Assembly (NCBI RefSeq): GCF_002443255.2
Contig: NW_019211457.1
Coordinates: forward strand, 1,280,727 to 1,344,726
DNA: 64,000 nt
Direction of reading: 5' to 3'
DNA from: Varroa destructor
Lineage: Eukaryota > Arthropoda > Arachnida > Mesostigmata > Varroidae
Shown here: positions 23,966-37,071 of the stretch, in pieces
Layout: every line of letters starts with the position of its first letter
How positions within the stretch are numbered: the stretch's first letter is position 1
The notes under the pieces: model-generated
Seen by the model: only the letters and a program-made list of their open reading frames with translations
Told to the model about the DNA's origin: nothing
Databases searched by the model: none
Program-made: the position numbers and the translations under genes

Positions 23966-26900
23966 TTGCGCGACTTAATATTGCCTTGTATACTTTAATG
24001 ACATCATCATAACGAACCCGACTGTGAAAGACTCGAGCGCAGAACGCTTGTACCTCTTTCAAATTAAAATTTGAACTTTTCCTAGTAAATCTTTAATGAA
24101 AATGTCTCATTTCGCATTTAGAAAATGTTTCCTGTATTGACAGCGTATAAAAATTACGTGGACAAAGTAAAAACGTAATCCTTTTAATCCTTTTAATTGA
24201 ATTTGTTTATTTTGTAAAAAAAAAATATATCTATTGTGTAATCGTAAACTCTACTTCTTTCAGGCAAGTTAGTCTACGATCTTTCTCGCTTGTTTGACAT
24301 ACGGTCACCATGTAAAAAAGGAAAAATAAATAATCCTGTTACTTTTAGTAACCTTACCCGATTACAGACCTGGGCCATAGTAGCGAAGATTATTAAGATT
24401 TAGAATTAGATTTATTGTATTGTTAAACGCCATTGAAAAATTAAAATTTAAAATAACTAATGGTCACTATTCAGATTAATATTTCGTTACTTCAGAGGAT
24501 TGGACCCTTATCACGTTATGAAGCGTATCTACGCCCTAAGCGTGAAGCAGATTCATGTAGTTGCCAGTTTCTATGTCCGGCATTATCGCCGTTAAGCGCC
24601 GTTCCAGACGGCTAGCTTTCAACAAGAAACTGAATGTTATGAATTTAGATCACCTTACCTAAATTTAATAGGCGGCCACTCTAGCATTATACTATCACGA
24701 AGGTAATGACCAGTATCAGTCACGGCTGATGAGTGTGTAGAAGGACTCTGCAATCATGGATCCTTTTTCCACCTCCCACTTTTAAGCGTCCTAAAGGAAA
24801 GAACAAGGATAGCGATGATCCATGTAAAGATGGTTCTACTAATGACATCTGTTTAACGATAAAAAAAAAAGAAAGGATAGATTCAGAAGCGAATTAGAAT
24901 AAGAAAAATGAACCTTCTTATTACGGCTATAAATGACCTATCCTTGTGGAAAGCTGCCCACGAACTTTTTGTATCTACGAGATTTAACATGTTATTTGGT
25001 TGTCCGATAAGCTCGCAGTGGATTTTGGATCGGTTTACATTTTGACGCCGTGAGTAAGGTTGTGAGAAGGAAAAAGAGCGGTAGTTCATTATGTTTGTAG
25101 GGGTTGTCCTCCAACTTTTTGTGACGCCATATTCGATTTTCCTCGAAATTTCAGTTTAGATGCACAAGCTACTAAAGATAATGATCCTAGAAAAGTATTT
25201 AGGATCGGTTCTACCGTTTTGCTTCTGGAAAAGGTCAAGTACGATCCAATCTCGTTAGCAAATCTGTCTGGTACAGGAGTCCACTTTTAAATAATTATTA
25301 TTATTATTAAACTGTGCTCGATTAGAATTCGCATGTAAGCCTTCGCAAGGTTGCAAGAAACAATGGCATGTCGAAATCGAGCGTTTAAGGACATATAGCG
25401 AGCAACGAACAAGTCAGTAAAGTGTACATCCCGCTGCCTTATGATTTGACCTCGATCTCGGACTGATGGATTCTGTGTGCGGGGCTAATCGTCTCCTGAA
25501 ATTGAACTAAGACAACCTGTTTCTCGCAAATGGTGGCAAGTAATAGAAAGTATATAGTCTGAGATAACCTCACTCGAATCGGATGACGGGCTAGAACCCT
25601 TTAACCATACGGGTGAAGTAAAGTCCCAGCTAAAGAAGGCAAAGGCCACGGTCGAGAAATGCCTGGCTAAGGCCAATAATAGGGAAGTCATGTTTCATTA
25701 CGACAATGTCCTGTAGTAAATATTCTTAGTAATTTGCTAAAAGTTAAGCAAAGTCAATTGAAATGTTCGGCTAATTAACGGATACTCTCTTAATACAGAA
25801 AAACTATGTATTATTAGATTGTGTAAAACTGTGTATATATTGATTTCTAAAAACTGCCTGAAAAATGTAATTTTTTCCAGAAGTTGTCTGGAAAAAAATA
25901 GTTTTCATTCAATCGTGAACTTCATGCAGTTTATTCAAAGTCGATAAAAGGTCTAAATAAAAACGAAGAAGTAAATAATAGCTTTTGAAAGGCTATATAT
26001 AACTTGTGCACACTTGATCCAACACAAAGTTAACCTATATATTATAGCATATGTGTCATAATGGTATACACATATAGGTAATATGTTCAGGTAGCAAAAG
26101 AAATCGTTTATGAAACAAAACAATAGTGTGGCCCGAGGTAGGTGTCCAGAGTGGCAAAACCGGAACACTAGCACAAGCCTTCTGTTTTCACTGTATTAAC
26201 ACTCAAACGAATTGTGTCAGATGGCTAACCGAAGTCTAGAATTTGTTTTCAGTTACAGGCTTCATTATAGACTTTAGCTATAACGTTATTTTGGCGTTTA
26301 TCGTTACTTTTTAACAGAATAATTACTTTCGCATATTCGAATTGCGAAGCGGCAGTATTCAGCTAGAGCGGCATTAAAAGACATTTGATGGCACCCTCCA
26401 AACGGGCCCTCTGGCGGGTAAAACGAGAACACCAAATCCGATATGAAATCGCCTCTTGCGCGTCGCGCGAAGTGGCTTATAGCATAAATAAATAGGGATT
26501 CCTAAATCACGTTTGTGTGTTAAAGGCACGTGATGCGAGCGTCGTGTACACACGAATATTATAGTTGTATACCTTTAGACGTAGGAGTTAGAGACGTTTC
26601 ACGACTACGGTTCAATCGGTGTGTTTTCTAGTCTATTTCAGCGTTTTCAAACTTTCAAATTAATAGATTGGATGTTTCCTATGTCTGGGTGGATCATCAA
26701 TATCTGCACTTTTATTGCGACTTCAAACTTTAGCAACGGTTTACAAACAGAAGTAAACATTGCACATTGATATGGGTAAAATGACAATGCCGGAACAACG
26801 AATTCATACAATTATAAACTCGTTTATAGATCAGAGTCGTTTCTTTCACATAATCGAAAAGTTCTTCTTTTCATCCTTTACCCTCATCTTTTGGGTCCTT

Positions 26901-27107
26901 CAAATGTTCAAAACTCGATGACCCGTAGTCCTCGACCTTCCCTTTATGTATTAATTTTTCATTAAACCGTGCAATTCGGATGAAAGTTTGTCTTTTTTCA
27001 GTCTAGATGCATTCGGTTGTTAAAAGATAAATACAGAATTTTACGAATAATAGTTTGAAAAATCTCAGTCTCGCCCCAGTTGCCTTCAACCCATTATTAG
27101 ATCCTCT
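23966..27107. other. Gene-free stretch
   Basis: No supportable gene. AT-rich throughout, with an ATT trinucleotide run near 25297-25310. Confidence 0.5.
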
Positions 27108-27263
27108 TTATCGTGATAGACTTCCTACAATTTCGGCTTGTGATATCAGCCCACTAACACGGAGTTTCCGATATTTTTTCATCTCTTTCAACAACTCGGC
27201 GGCTACTTTCGACGTGGTAAAATCATATGGGGGGAGGACGCCCTTGCACTGGCCTTTGAGAGC
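27108..27263 (-). CDS. Candidate exon (51 codons), unidentified
   Basis: On the minus strand an acceptor-like sequence (TATTTACCACCTCCAG) precedes a frame that begins at 27263 and reads ALKGQCKGVLPPYDF, then a lysine-rich helical segment (SKVAAELLKEMKKYRKLR), ending at TAA (27108-27110). The composition is unusually protein-like for this window. There is no recognised domain and no partner exon was found. An internal GT near the end (GAAATT|GTAGG) could be a donor, which would make it an internal exon. It may also be a relic. Confidence 0.22.
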   Translation of the reverse strand, partial: ALKGQCKGVLPPYDFTTSKVAAELLKEMKKYRKLRVSGLISQAEIVGSLSR

Positions 27264-30200
27264 CTGGAGGTGGTAAATATTGTAGTATTTGAGATAGCAA
27301 CGGGTGACGTTCGCTTGAAATTGAATTAGCTCTTTCGCTATCAGTCGTTGAGCATGGTATTCAGTGCTGAGGATTCGTAAAGCGACACTCGTGAAATATT
27401 ACTGGGACTGCCAAGGACAGGATCTTACGTCTCATCTGAGCCTGAAGTCGCATTGGGACGCCACTTATATAGGTGTAGGCATTATTCCTTGTTTAATTTT
27501 TTCGGCCATGAGCAATAGACAAACAGAGGCCGTTCTGTAGTCGCTAGAAGCTGGGGCAAGGGGTTTTGAAATTGCCTCTAAGTTCTAATTTAGTGCAAGC
27601 TTATTAAAAGATAATCCTACTTTGTAACAAGTGCTAATCACGTTTATAGTTTCCTTCCACTGGAGCTGCGAGGAACTTGTCCCCTGTAGCACCGTTAAAA
27701 CAGCGACTCAGCGGAAGCTGGATCCCGGACACATCATTGAGCGCTGTCATCTCCAGAATTCTATAATTCGACTAGGCGTCGAATAAACAATTGTGGACAG
27801 TGGCTACGGCCCTGTGGGCTGAGGCAAAGCTGAAAGCTATAATTGAAAATAATACAACATATCGTACTAAATTGTCTAACTCGTCAGAAATAACTTCGGT
27901 AAAAAAAATTTGCCTCATATGCTAGAGTGTTTAGGAGCGTTAAATCAGGAGGAAATAGGGCTATAGAGTAGTACATCGGCACGGTAGCCTGCGGCTGAGA
28001 AACACCAGAGGTTACTGGCTCAAGCGTTGCCGGTTACGTATGCTATACAGCGGTGATTTGATAAGCAATCAACAAAAAAGCCTAGTAAGAAACTAGTAAG
28101 AATGTTGAGGCCTGATCCATAGATGCAGCTGAAGTTTGCTTGCTGGTCCGAAAATAACTGAAAAATTAAGATGCGGACACCTAACAGCTAACAACTGTAC
28201 GGAATATGTTAATAATTTTTAAACATATTTTTATTATTGAGGACAAAATGCTTAAAATATTTTGTAGTTTGCCAGTGGAATCAAAAGCGTCGATTTTCGC
28301 AGGAAGCAAAGTGCAGTTTCCCTAGCAATTCGATGAATGAAGCTCTATTAAATTTTTCGGAACGTAGAATATTTTCAGGGGTACGTCATAGTCTAGTATA
28401 TTTTGCTATTAATTTTTGAAGATCTCTGCTTTACATTGGAACTCTCATATAAATGGTATTTTTTTCTATCAGAATTATAATTTAAGATCACCGTTGCTAC
28501 CAAATCTAACTGGATAGCGCTGTCCTGAATAGTTGTTGTAGCACAATTGTCATTATTCTACCGTAAGTCCAATAAAGCAGCAAGCAGATTAGACAGGATG
28601 TTGAACCCATAGGTATCACCGAGAAGATATTCTCCATCTACGTACAAAATTCTCATTAAAAAAGTTTGAAGTTCCAACAACAATGGTACCTTGATGAGGA
28701 ATCGAATTTGTTCCTAAAAAGGCGGTTTCACGTGGCGCAGTGTTCCCTACAATATATTAGTCGGCATAACTGGTGATGAAAGCTGTCATTTTCACTAAGT
28801 GTTTTTGACCTAAATCCAGCCTAAAGAAGTGACATTTAAAAGCCTTTAAATCTTGTTGTAGCGTCGAACATTAGAGGAGGTTTCTACGACTATATTAGAA
28901 GCATCGTTTCTGCGGCCTCAACAAAGACTTTGCGGCAATTACAGCCCGTATCGCTCAGAACATAAGGGGCTGAGGGATAGAGGGCGTGTCTTTTAGGGTG
29001 TACAGATCCTCCAAAACGGATGCGTACGGTATAATCTCGCGAGGACGGATTAGCGTAGCTAAATGGTGAATGAGGAGCCAAGCAGTAATTATTAAATAAC
29101 GATCTTTGTGTTGACTAAAAATGAGACGAGATCGGAAGAGCGTATGGCGTCGTTTTTGTACGCGTGTCTAAAATGCTTGTTCTTCCATGTTTAGGCAAAT
29201 GGATGAAAAAATTGTTGTATTTAACGTAATTTCCTTCTATATCGGCGGTCCTGTTTATTCAAATCTTGATACAACTTCCTAGGCGTACCGAATACAGGAT
29301 TAAACATCGAAAATTATAAATAAAGTTGATTGTTCGAGCGCCTTTGGGATACTATATTTATCAAGGAAAGATTAACATAATTACAGTTTAGAGAAGGCGG
29401 TGGGGAAAAGTATAAACATGTAGAATAGAGTCGGTTCGAGTTCCGAAAACGTTTATTGTAGATGTAAGTAACCAAATATAACATTCGAATTGTAACTATT
29501 TATATTTGTGCATTAATATATTAGAAATACGTTGTCTGAACGAGTTATTATTCCATTATTATTATTAACATTGCATTCTTTTGCAGGCGGCTAGTCACCA
29601 CGGCTTCCTTAAGTATTCCCCTTGCTTTTGTTAAGAATTGCCCGCGTTGAACCTTATTCGCATAGAAAGCTCGTTCTACAGAATCCGATCTGATCCAGTC
29701 CGAACTAACCACTACGCCCCATAATTTCCACAAGAATTAAAATGACTAAGGATCCAACCCAGTTGCTGCTCAGCACATCTATATCCAACTTCATCTATCT
29801 TTAGTGCCATGAAGGCATTATAATGAACAAAGAAATAAGCCAATATTTACGCAACAGTTATGTCTTATTCAAGGCATTTTCTTTGACACAATAATTGCAC
29901 AGTTACACCATCGGTGACCGGATATATATTAACGCCACTGTTTGTAATCATCCCTACAAAAAATGTCGCTTACTAGTGCTGGCCCTAATGCCAGCACTCG
30001 CAGCGAATCTAAAAAACGCTTACTCTAATTACAAACGAAAACTGTAAACTATCTTCATACTTTGTTTCACGAACTCCGAATATGCCACTTTTGTATTACT
30101 GCCAATGTTCATTTAGAACAACGGCCTTACTGCGGATGTATGTAGCTGAAAATTAACTTTTTTAAATGCTACCCCTCAGTAAGTTCCGTAGACTTAAGCT

Positions 30201-31687
30201 GATATTAATAAAACATTCAACTTTGAATAGATTTTCCATAAATGTATATTGATATTATCTATATAATTAAGACTTATCGTTGTGGTAAAAAAAATAGTGT
30301 TCTTTTTACAAAAAACCCTCAACCTTATTCAGAACTAGTATACAAAGTTATATAATAATGATAACACGATGAATACATAGAAGCGATAGGTTCCAATTTG
30401 TAAATTTTGCACTTAGTAAAACTAGTAGCACGAAAACCATTTAAAAGTTCAGTACATAAAAGATCAAGTTTTTATGTAAAGGTGATGTTATCCCGCAATG
30501 GTGGATTCAATAGAACGAGTATAACCCTAGCTTTACAAGACATGTGTATATTTAAGCTTATTGGATTGACCATAGAACGACTTTTTCAAGTAACTTTAAT
30601 TATTTTTTTACTAGATTACGAGATTTTCGGAGAACAAAAATCATCTATTTTGCACTAGCAACCACGATCTACTGCGCGTGTACGCCTTCGCCAACTGTAC
30701 GAAACCCACCATCACACTCTATAGTCAAAGAAGGTTTTTTTTCGAAATTATCTTCTCACAGATGACATAACTTCAAAATTCGTCTGCTATCCCGGTAACT
30801 CATTCACGAACACTCATTCAGCTCACAGTAGCAAAAAATTTAACAGTGAGATTATCATTCCTCTTTTCCTGTAAAACATTCACAGTTCTACATATTAAGA
30901 CGGATACGGGCGTAGAAGAGAAGGCAGAGACGGAAAAATGCATCCAATTGTGATTTAAAAAACATACGCGAAATTCCGGCAATAGAATAACCAGTAGCGG
31001 ATAATGTGGCGAGTGAAATGATGTCGTATCACTGGAGTTCTTTGCTTGCGCTTGATACAGTTCTTGCCCTTTCTACAAGTAAGTTTTGCAGGCATAGACA
31101 GGCGAGTGCCAATTTATAGAGAGGCTCAATAGCGACATAAAAAGCAGTGTACAGATGAATAGATCGTGCGATGTTTGTTGATAGAGGAGACTATGTGCTT
31201 GTCGTTAGTGGGATTCGATTTCAACATGACGGGAATACTTGCGTGATGTCATAACGCATCTTTTTCTTTGCGTAGAAGAGCATTTGGCAGCATTGAGTAG
31301 CGGCAATTACTTTATCAATACGGAAATAAAGCAGTAGCAGCACTAGGCACTGGTTCGTTGGTGATTTTTGTCGGAGCTATTGTAAATTACTGTTAATTAT
31401 TTAGCGCCTATTAGCGGCGCTAAAAGGATCTTGTTTTAAATCGAGATTTACTTATTAGTTGTTTATTCTAGAAGGAAGAATTGTAAACACTGACTGTATT
31501 GCGGTACATTATGCTTAATACTGCTTGCGACACTGAACGAATGAAAGTCGAACCAATAGGTATCGGATCCCTTTCGGATGTATAGAATAATAGGAATAAA
31601 ATAATAATAACTAAACAGGGAATGTAAATCTTTGTGTTAACTAATTATTCAATAAACTGTTAAATATTGGAGATTTTAATAAATATT

Positions 31688-31688
<1 letters not shown>
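27264..31688. other. Gene-free stretch
   Basis: No supportable gene. A 61-codon minus-strand frame at 29548-29733 has somewhat protein-like composition (WIRSDSVERAFYANKVQRG) but no splice context I trust. A 15-base adapter-like match lies at 29129-29143. Confidence 0.4.

Positions 31689-31728
<40 letters not shown>
31689..31728. repeat. Long TA microsatellite
   Basis: About 19 uninterrupted TA units, the longest dinucleotide tract left in assembled sequence here. Confidence 0.97.
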
Positions 31729-33319
31729 GATATGTGCACCTATTACATATTGCAAAGCTATACTTTGTGTGATAGAATGTGAAAATAATAACGAATCTTC
31801 CGCCACATTCTGTCCAATAACTTTGCTTGTTTTTACCTTACATAACTTAATCTATAAAATATATTCAACCGTATTCCAATGGCAGTTTATCCGATATGTG
31901 AAACAACGCTTTATATTTAGGTGAGCTTCAAATTCAGAAAATAGATTTTGTTCATTAAGAGTTCGCTTAGCCCAGTGAGAGTTATAAAGAATATGATGTG
32001 TTACGTAGAATAACAGACGACGGTTCAAATCTTAGACCTCACGTGCTAAGTCGCGCCATGTTACGACTTTATTAATCGCGAGGTATAATTCAGTCCTCTA
32101 AACATGTCTACGCTAACACTTTAGGATAGATACGTCTATTCTATACACCGTTTTATTTTATCCGGTGATGATGTTAGTAGAGGCCTAAAACACATAGACC
32201 AGTTTCCAGATTTAAGCATTTGAATGGTTGCGATCGAAGTTTCTAGTAGAAATAAATCATTCCTGTAACCACGTGAGTAAATTATGCAAAGCAGGTATGC
32301 CCGGCGAGTCATGCTTTTCGTTCCAATCACTTCATAAAACTAATTAACATATATTGCTTATAACTGCCGATGAATCAATTGAGGTTCGTGTGGCTAACGG
32401 AGTGTTGCTAGAAATAATAGTTAATCGATTGTCATGGCTAGATTTATGCTGGAATAACACTGTCACTAGTGACAGCTTCATAAAGCCATTGCGAAGAGCA
32501 TGTTATTGAAAATCTGAACGGTATACTGCAGCGACACTGTCACGATAGTCACAGTCGTAAGTCGATTATTTGACATGCTATTTACTGTACGAAGCACAAG
32601 ACCGGGTCGTGCCACTGTATGTCCCAACGACGTTAAGTTTTACTGTCGTGTTTCTCTTGCTCAGCTTCTCGTGTAATTTCCTGTGCCATCTCACTCTCAG
32701 ATAATAGGATAAATTAAGCATACGTAATTCTTCAAAATGGTTGACCTTATATGTCATCAGATAATACAAAAATAAGCAAATCGAGGTTCGATTTAGAAAA
32801 AACAAACACCCAGGTAAAGTGCTAATGGCTTAGAAGTGCCTTCTGTCCTTTTTGACTAGCTGCAATCTTTATTTGACCGCCAATAGCGTATATATCTCCT
32901 AACTGTGAATCCTATATGTATACGTGCGTATTCTAACGCAAATAAATAGCACTACAATATGCATCCCTGCCTTGCTAAGAGAGAGCACTTACAAAGCAGG
33001 TCCTTATGATTGCAACCTATTACTAGCTTGTACTGTGAATGCCCCTTGTCTCACCATTAGCGTTAACTGGGATCCTGATCGATGTTATCCAGAAAAGTTT
33101 GTGAAATTATTTTCAACAGTCCATGGACCAAAAATACATTTTCTCATCGTTACTGGGAAAATGTATCTTTGGTCCATACGCTAGGAAAAAAGTGGTTCGT
33201 ACCCACAGTAACCTTCTGCAGACGTAAAATCCAATATCAACGGGCTTTAATTTATCGACAATAGCTTGTATAGATACACTATACTTTTCAGAAAATTTTC
33301 AAAATCATCGAGTACAACA
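31729..33319. other. Upstream region of the MBOAT7-like gene
   Basis: No coding sequence supported. It contains the 16-base palindrome CTGTCACTAGTGACAG at 32460-32475. Promoter elements and 5' untranslated exons of the acyltransferase gene should lie here or just before 33320, but none can be pinpointed by eye. Confidence 0.35.
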
Positions 33320-36300
33320 ATGAACGATGAGTTCTTCTACGTCACATTCCTTACGATTCACATCGTCTTCGGTGTGACCCATATCGATAAGGTGCGTAAA
33401 TCTTTGCCTAGATGCAATTTAGAAGCAATGGCATATATTAAATAATAAATAAATAAAAGTTATGGTTGTTATACATTTTGCAAAAAAAAAAAAGCTTCGC
33501 TTGCCTATTATAAACGCTTCTATAAATCAAAGGTAAAATAATTTATTGCTCGGAAAATAAGATAGATTTCCGTTTTTGTGAGTGTCCGTAGATTCCGAAA
33601 GCATATCATCGCAATGTGTGCACATTGATCGGTTTGGTAACGAGTGTCCTGCTAACAGGATGGGACTTTGTGCATCAACTAGCTCTTTGTTCGTTGACAA
33701 TTGTTACGATTGTACTCCATCGGCAGACAAAGGCATTCAACTTGTATCCATTACTCAACTGTATCGCTTTTGGGTACCTCTTCTATTTTCGGTAGGTTAA
33801 ACTAAAAGGAGAATAATCAATAAATGTTATGTGCAATTCAAGTGGCCGACCTTAATTACGTTAAATCCGAACAACATCTAGCTTGAACTTTTTGTTTAAC
33901 AATCATATTATTTTTACATGATAATTATATAGATACATGTGTATGAAACAGCTATAGAATATAATTTCTGTGTGAATGTGTCCTTTCAGGTTCTACTGTG
34001 CAAATAATTTTAGCAATATGATTATGATGATGTTAGCGCTGAGAATGGGTGGCCTAGGGGTAGAACTAAGTGAGCCTGAGGTGAGAACTGATTCGGCACT
34101 ATACGAAACATCTATTAAGGACATTGTCCACTATGCATTTTCGTATATTGGACTGTTGGCAGGACCCTATATTCGGTAAGCAAAACTAAGGCTCAAACAA
34201 CATAAGGAACCACTGTTTACGGTAAACTACTGAACGCCTTCAATAATATGTTAATAAGTTAGATGTCCTATTAACGATTACGATCAGATATCAGCATTTT
34301 TACTGTAATTAACAATAATCACATCGGTAACATTAAATATTTACGTTCAGCAATTGGGACCTGATATTGTAGGTACGTTTGCATATGTAATCGATTGACA
34401 TGGACGAATTCGTTATCTAGACATGGCGCATCCTGGCGTGTTAGTTCGAAAGCTAACGTTATCTACATTCACCTATGATGACATGCGCATCAGGTTCCGT
34501 ACGTTCATGGATTTCATGGATGGTGTGTGTTCGACCACGTTTGTGCAACGGAAGCCTTTTCTAATGTTCCGCCTCGCTTATTTCCCAATATTTATTACAA
34601 TGTTCTTTGCGTCAATTTATATTGCGCCGATCCAACCCGCCAAGACGGCGGAGTTCCACGATGAAAGCGGCTTTTTCTACACTGTTTGGTAAGTGCCAGA
34701 AGTTTTTAATTTTATCATGTTATTGGACGGTTGCAGATACAGATACAGATCAAGCGCGCTCTTTTCCAAATGGAAAATATTAACGCAAAACCTACCGACA
34801 CCTTGTGTACCTATTTATTTCAGCCGTGCCCGATTAATACGATGGATCGTTAAAAAAGTTATTGTTTCTATAGCTAAGTGTAAATTTTTAATGGCGTAGA
34901 GTCTGATAGCGATCTGATAATGTTTAAATATGTAAATAAGAAAAAAAATGTTTCAAAAAGAAACAAATTAATCGCTAGTGATATATTTAATGTTAATAGA
35001 AGGTAACAAAACTGAAACTTAGAGATAAATAGGGTTTGTTTGTTTGCTATATAAAGCGTATGATTTTATATTGGGTCACTTTAATATTTGTTGATTCAGT
35101 CGTTTCCCACAAGGTATTAAACCAGATATTGTTAGTGTCTTTTGTTACGTCATTTATCTTTCTTGTCAAACAGGTATATGTGGGTCATGTTTGTGGGCTT
35201 CCGTGCTCGGCTTTACATCGGGTTCTTATTAGCCGAATGCAGTTGTATCGCGTCTGGGTTGGGAGCCTACCCTGAACACTGGGTCAATCGCAGTGGAGAG
35301 GGGCCTAAGTTCCGGAAAATACTGACGGACGGCGATGCCGATCGCCAAAGAGAGCTGAATCAACTGCCAGGCGAACCCGTACAACAACAGGCCATCGACT
35401 TTAACACGGTACGTACAACGGCTGAAGTTGTGACTTTCTCTGAGTTTTTTTTCGAGGCGATCAGGAACAAAATTAAAGCGAAAAGAGCAATGACATTGCC
35501 GCAATAGTTGAGTTACCTTCGGTGGATTCCTTTGTTTTAGAGAGAGCCTTTTTAGAGAGAATTCCTTTGCTTATAATACTAATTTTAGTCAATAAGTTTT
35601 GCAGTTTATCTATTGTATTTACTTAATTTTTAAATTTAACTTATCTTACTTTAAATCATACTATCATACTATAATAGTTTTTCAAATAAGTTGCCTATTC
35701 ATGGATTTAATTTATGATGACCTAAAGTTCATCACGAAGCTCCATTTGCACGTTCCACACATAGTTGGATTTTTATTAAAATCAGGGGAATATATGTTAT
35801 ATCGAATCTTTGGAATAATTTTCTGAAATTATATTACTGTTGTAGATTATTTTACTTGACCCTTAATTATTAGTTCAATATTTATTATCCAGATTGATAT
35901 TGAATTACTGATTGTCTATTCTTCAGTCTGTCATATACAATTTATTATTGGAGATTTTACAGTTTATTTTTAGACAAACAACTATTTTTTCTTGTAAACT
36001 ACATTCTTTTGCGCACATTAGTGAGACTTGAGGTTATTGTGGATTAATTGTTGATAGCGTAAGTACATGCGACTGCAAGACTAACGTTAAGAACCAAAGC
36101 AAATATCGTGCATCGTTCTAATCATTAATTCGTAAACCTTATCTGAATGACTTCTCCCTTATTGTAAAAGCAGGTCTGCAATGTGGATGTATGGGGCTGC
36201 GAAGGCTCTCCCACACTCAAAGAAACAATGCGTTCATGGAACCAAACGGTGCAATATTGGCTGGCTGTCAACTGCTACAAGAGGGCGCCTTTTAACAATA

Positions 36301-36926
36301 GAAGCATCCGGATGGGAATCACTCTGATCATCAGCGCATTCTGGCATGGTTAATAATTAACTGACCATACCCTTTGTGCACGTGAACGACAATTGACTAC
36401 TTTAAAGTCTGTGTTTCGGGTAGGCTCACAAAATATCATAGGTACCCCGTCTGCTAGGCAGAATATCCTCCCATATGTCCCACGGGGGAACAGGACGGAC
36501 CTGACTTCACAAACGTACCCATAATGCAAAAGAGTTAATTTACAATGAATACAAAGAAATGTATTGGAGGTCGAGTCTGTTAACGTCTCTTTCTTCTTTT
36601 TGTTCTTCTCATTTCCAGGCGTGAGTCCGGGCTATTATTTCTGCTTTATTACCATGGTTTTCTTTGCCACAGCGGAAGATTACCTCTTGGAGCATTTTTC
36701 TGAACAGAAATTATTTAAGATTCCGACAAGGACAGTCCAGAGAATACTGTTCGCTCAGATAAAAATGGTCGTTGTTGCCTATTTGGGAGTAGCGTTCGCG
36801 ATGATGCGTTTACCGGAAATATTTCTATTTTACTGGAATCTTTACTTTGTTGGTCATTTGGGGGTGGCAGCGATTTTGTGCTATTTTTTTGTAGCTGTGA
36901 AAAAATCGAAAGCGCACATTCATTAA
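33320..36926 (+). CDS. MBOAT7: Lysophosphatidylinositol acyltransferase, MBOAT7-like (intact, 7 exons)
   Basis: Seven exons (33320-33391, 33592-33791, 33990-34175, 34494-34688, 35174-35408, 36174-36348, 36619-36926) join in one frame to 1371 bases, 456 aa, close to the roughly 470 aa of vertebrate MBOAT7. Intron phases are 0, 2, 2, 2, 0, 1. The protein is a multi-pass membrane-bound O-acyltransferase, expected in the endoplasmic reticulum. The family's catalytic Asn is N319 in SWNQTVQYWLA and the catalytic His is H354 in SAFWHGVSPGYY; MBOAT7-type landmarks also include YSYIGLLAGPYIR-like sequence in exon 3 and AECSCIASGLGAYP in exon 5. By family knowledge it re-acylates lysophosphatidylinositol, usually with arachidonoyl-CoA. 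The start follows from the short hydrophobic exon 1 that the decayed copy also keeps. The intron 6 donor G|GTTAAT is weak. AATAAA lies at 37066-37071. Confidence 0.94.
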
Positions 36927-37065
36927 TTAGCCCAATATTCGATGCGTGGGTGCCTGTGAGCAACCATAATCAATTTGTTGAAGTTATTATGATTATTATT
37001 TTCATAATGCATGCAGAAGTTCCAACGTGCATCCCTGCCGTGCAGGTAGTGTTGCTTTTACATTA

Positions 37066-37071
37066 ATAAAC
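37066..37071 (+). terminator. Polyadenylation signal of the MBOAT7-like gene
   Basis: AATAAA about 140 bases after the stop codon at 36926, on the same strand. Confidence 0.55.
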
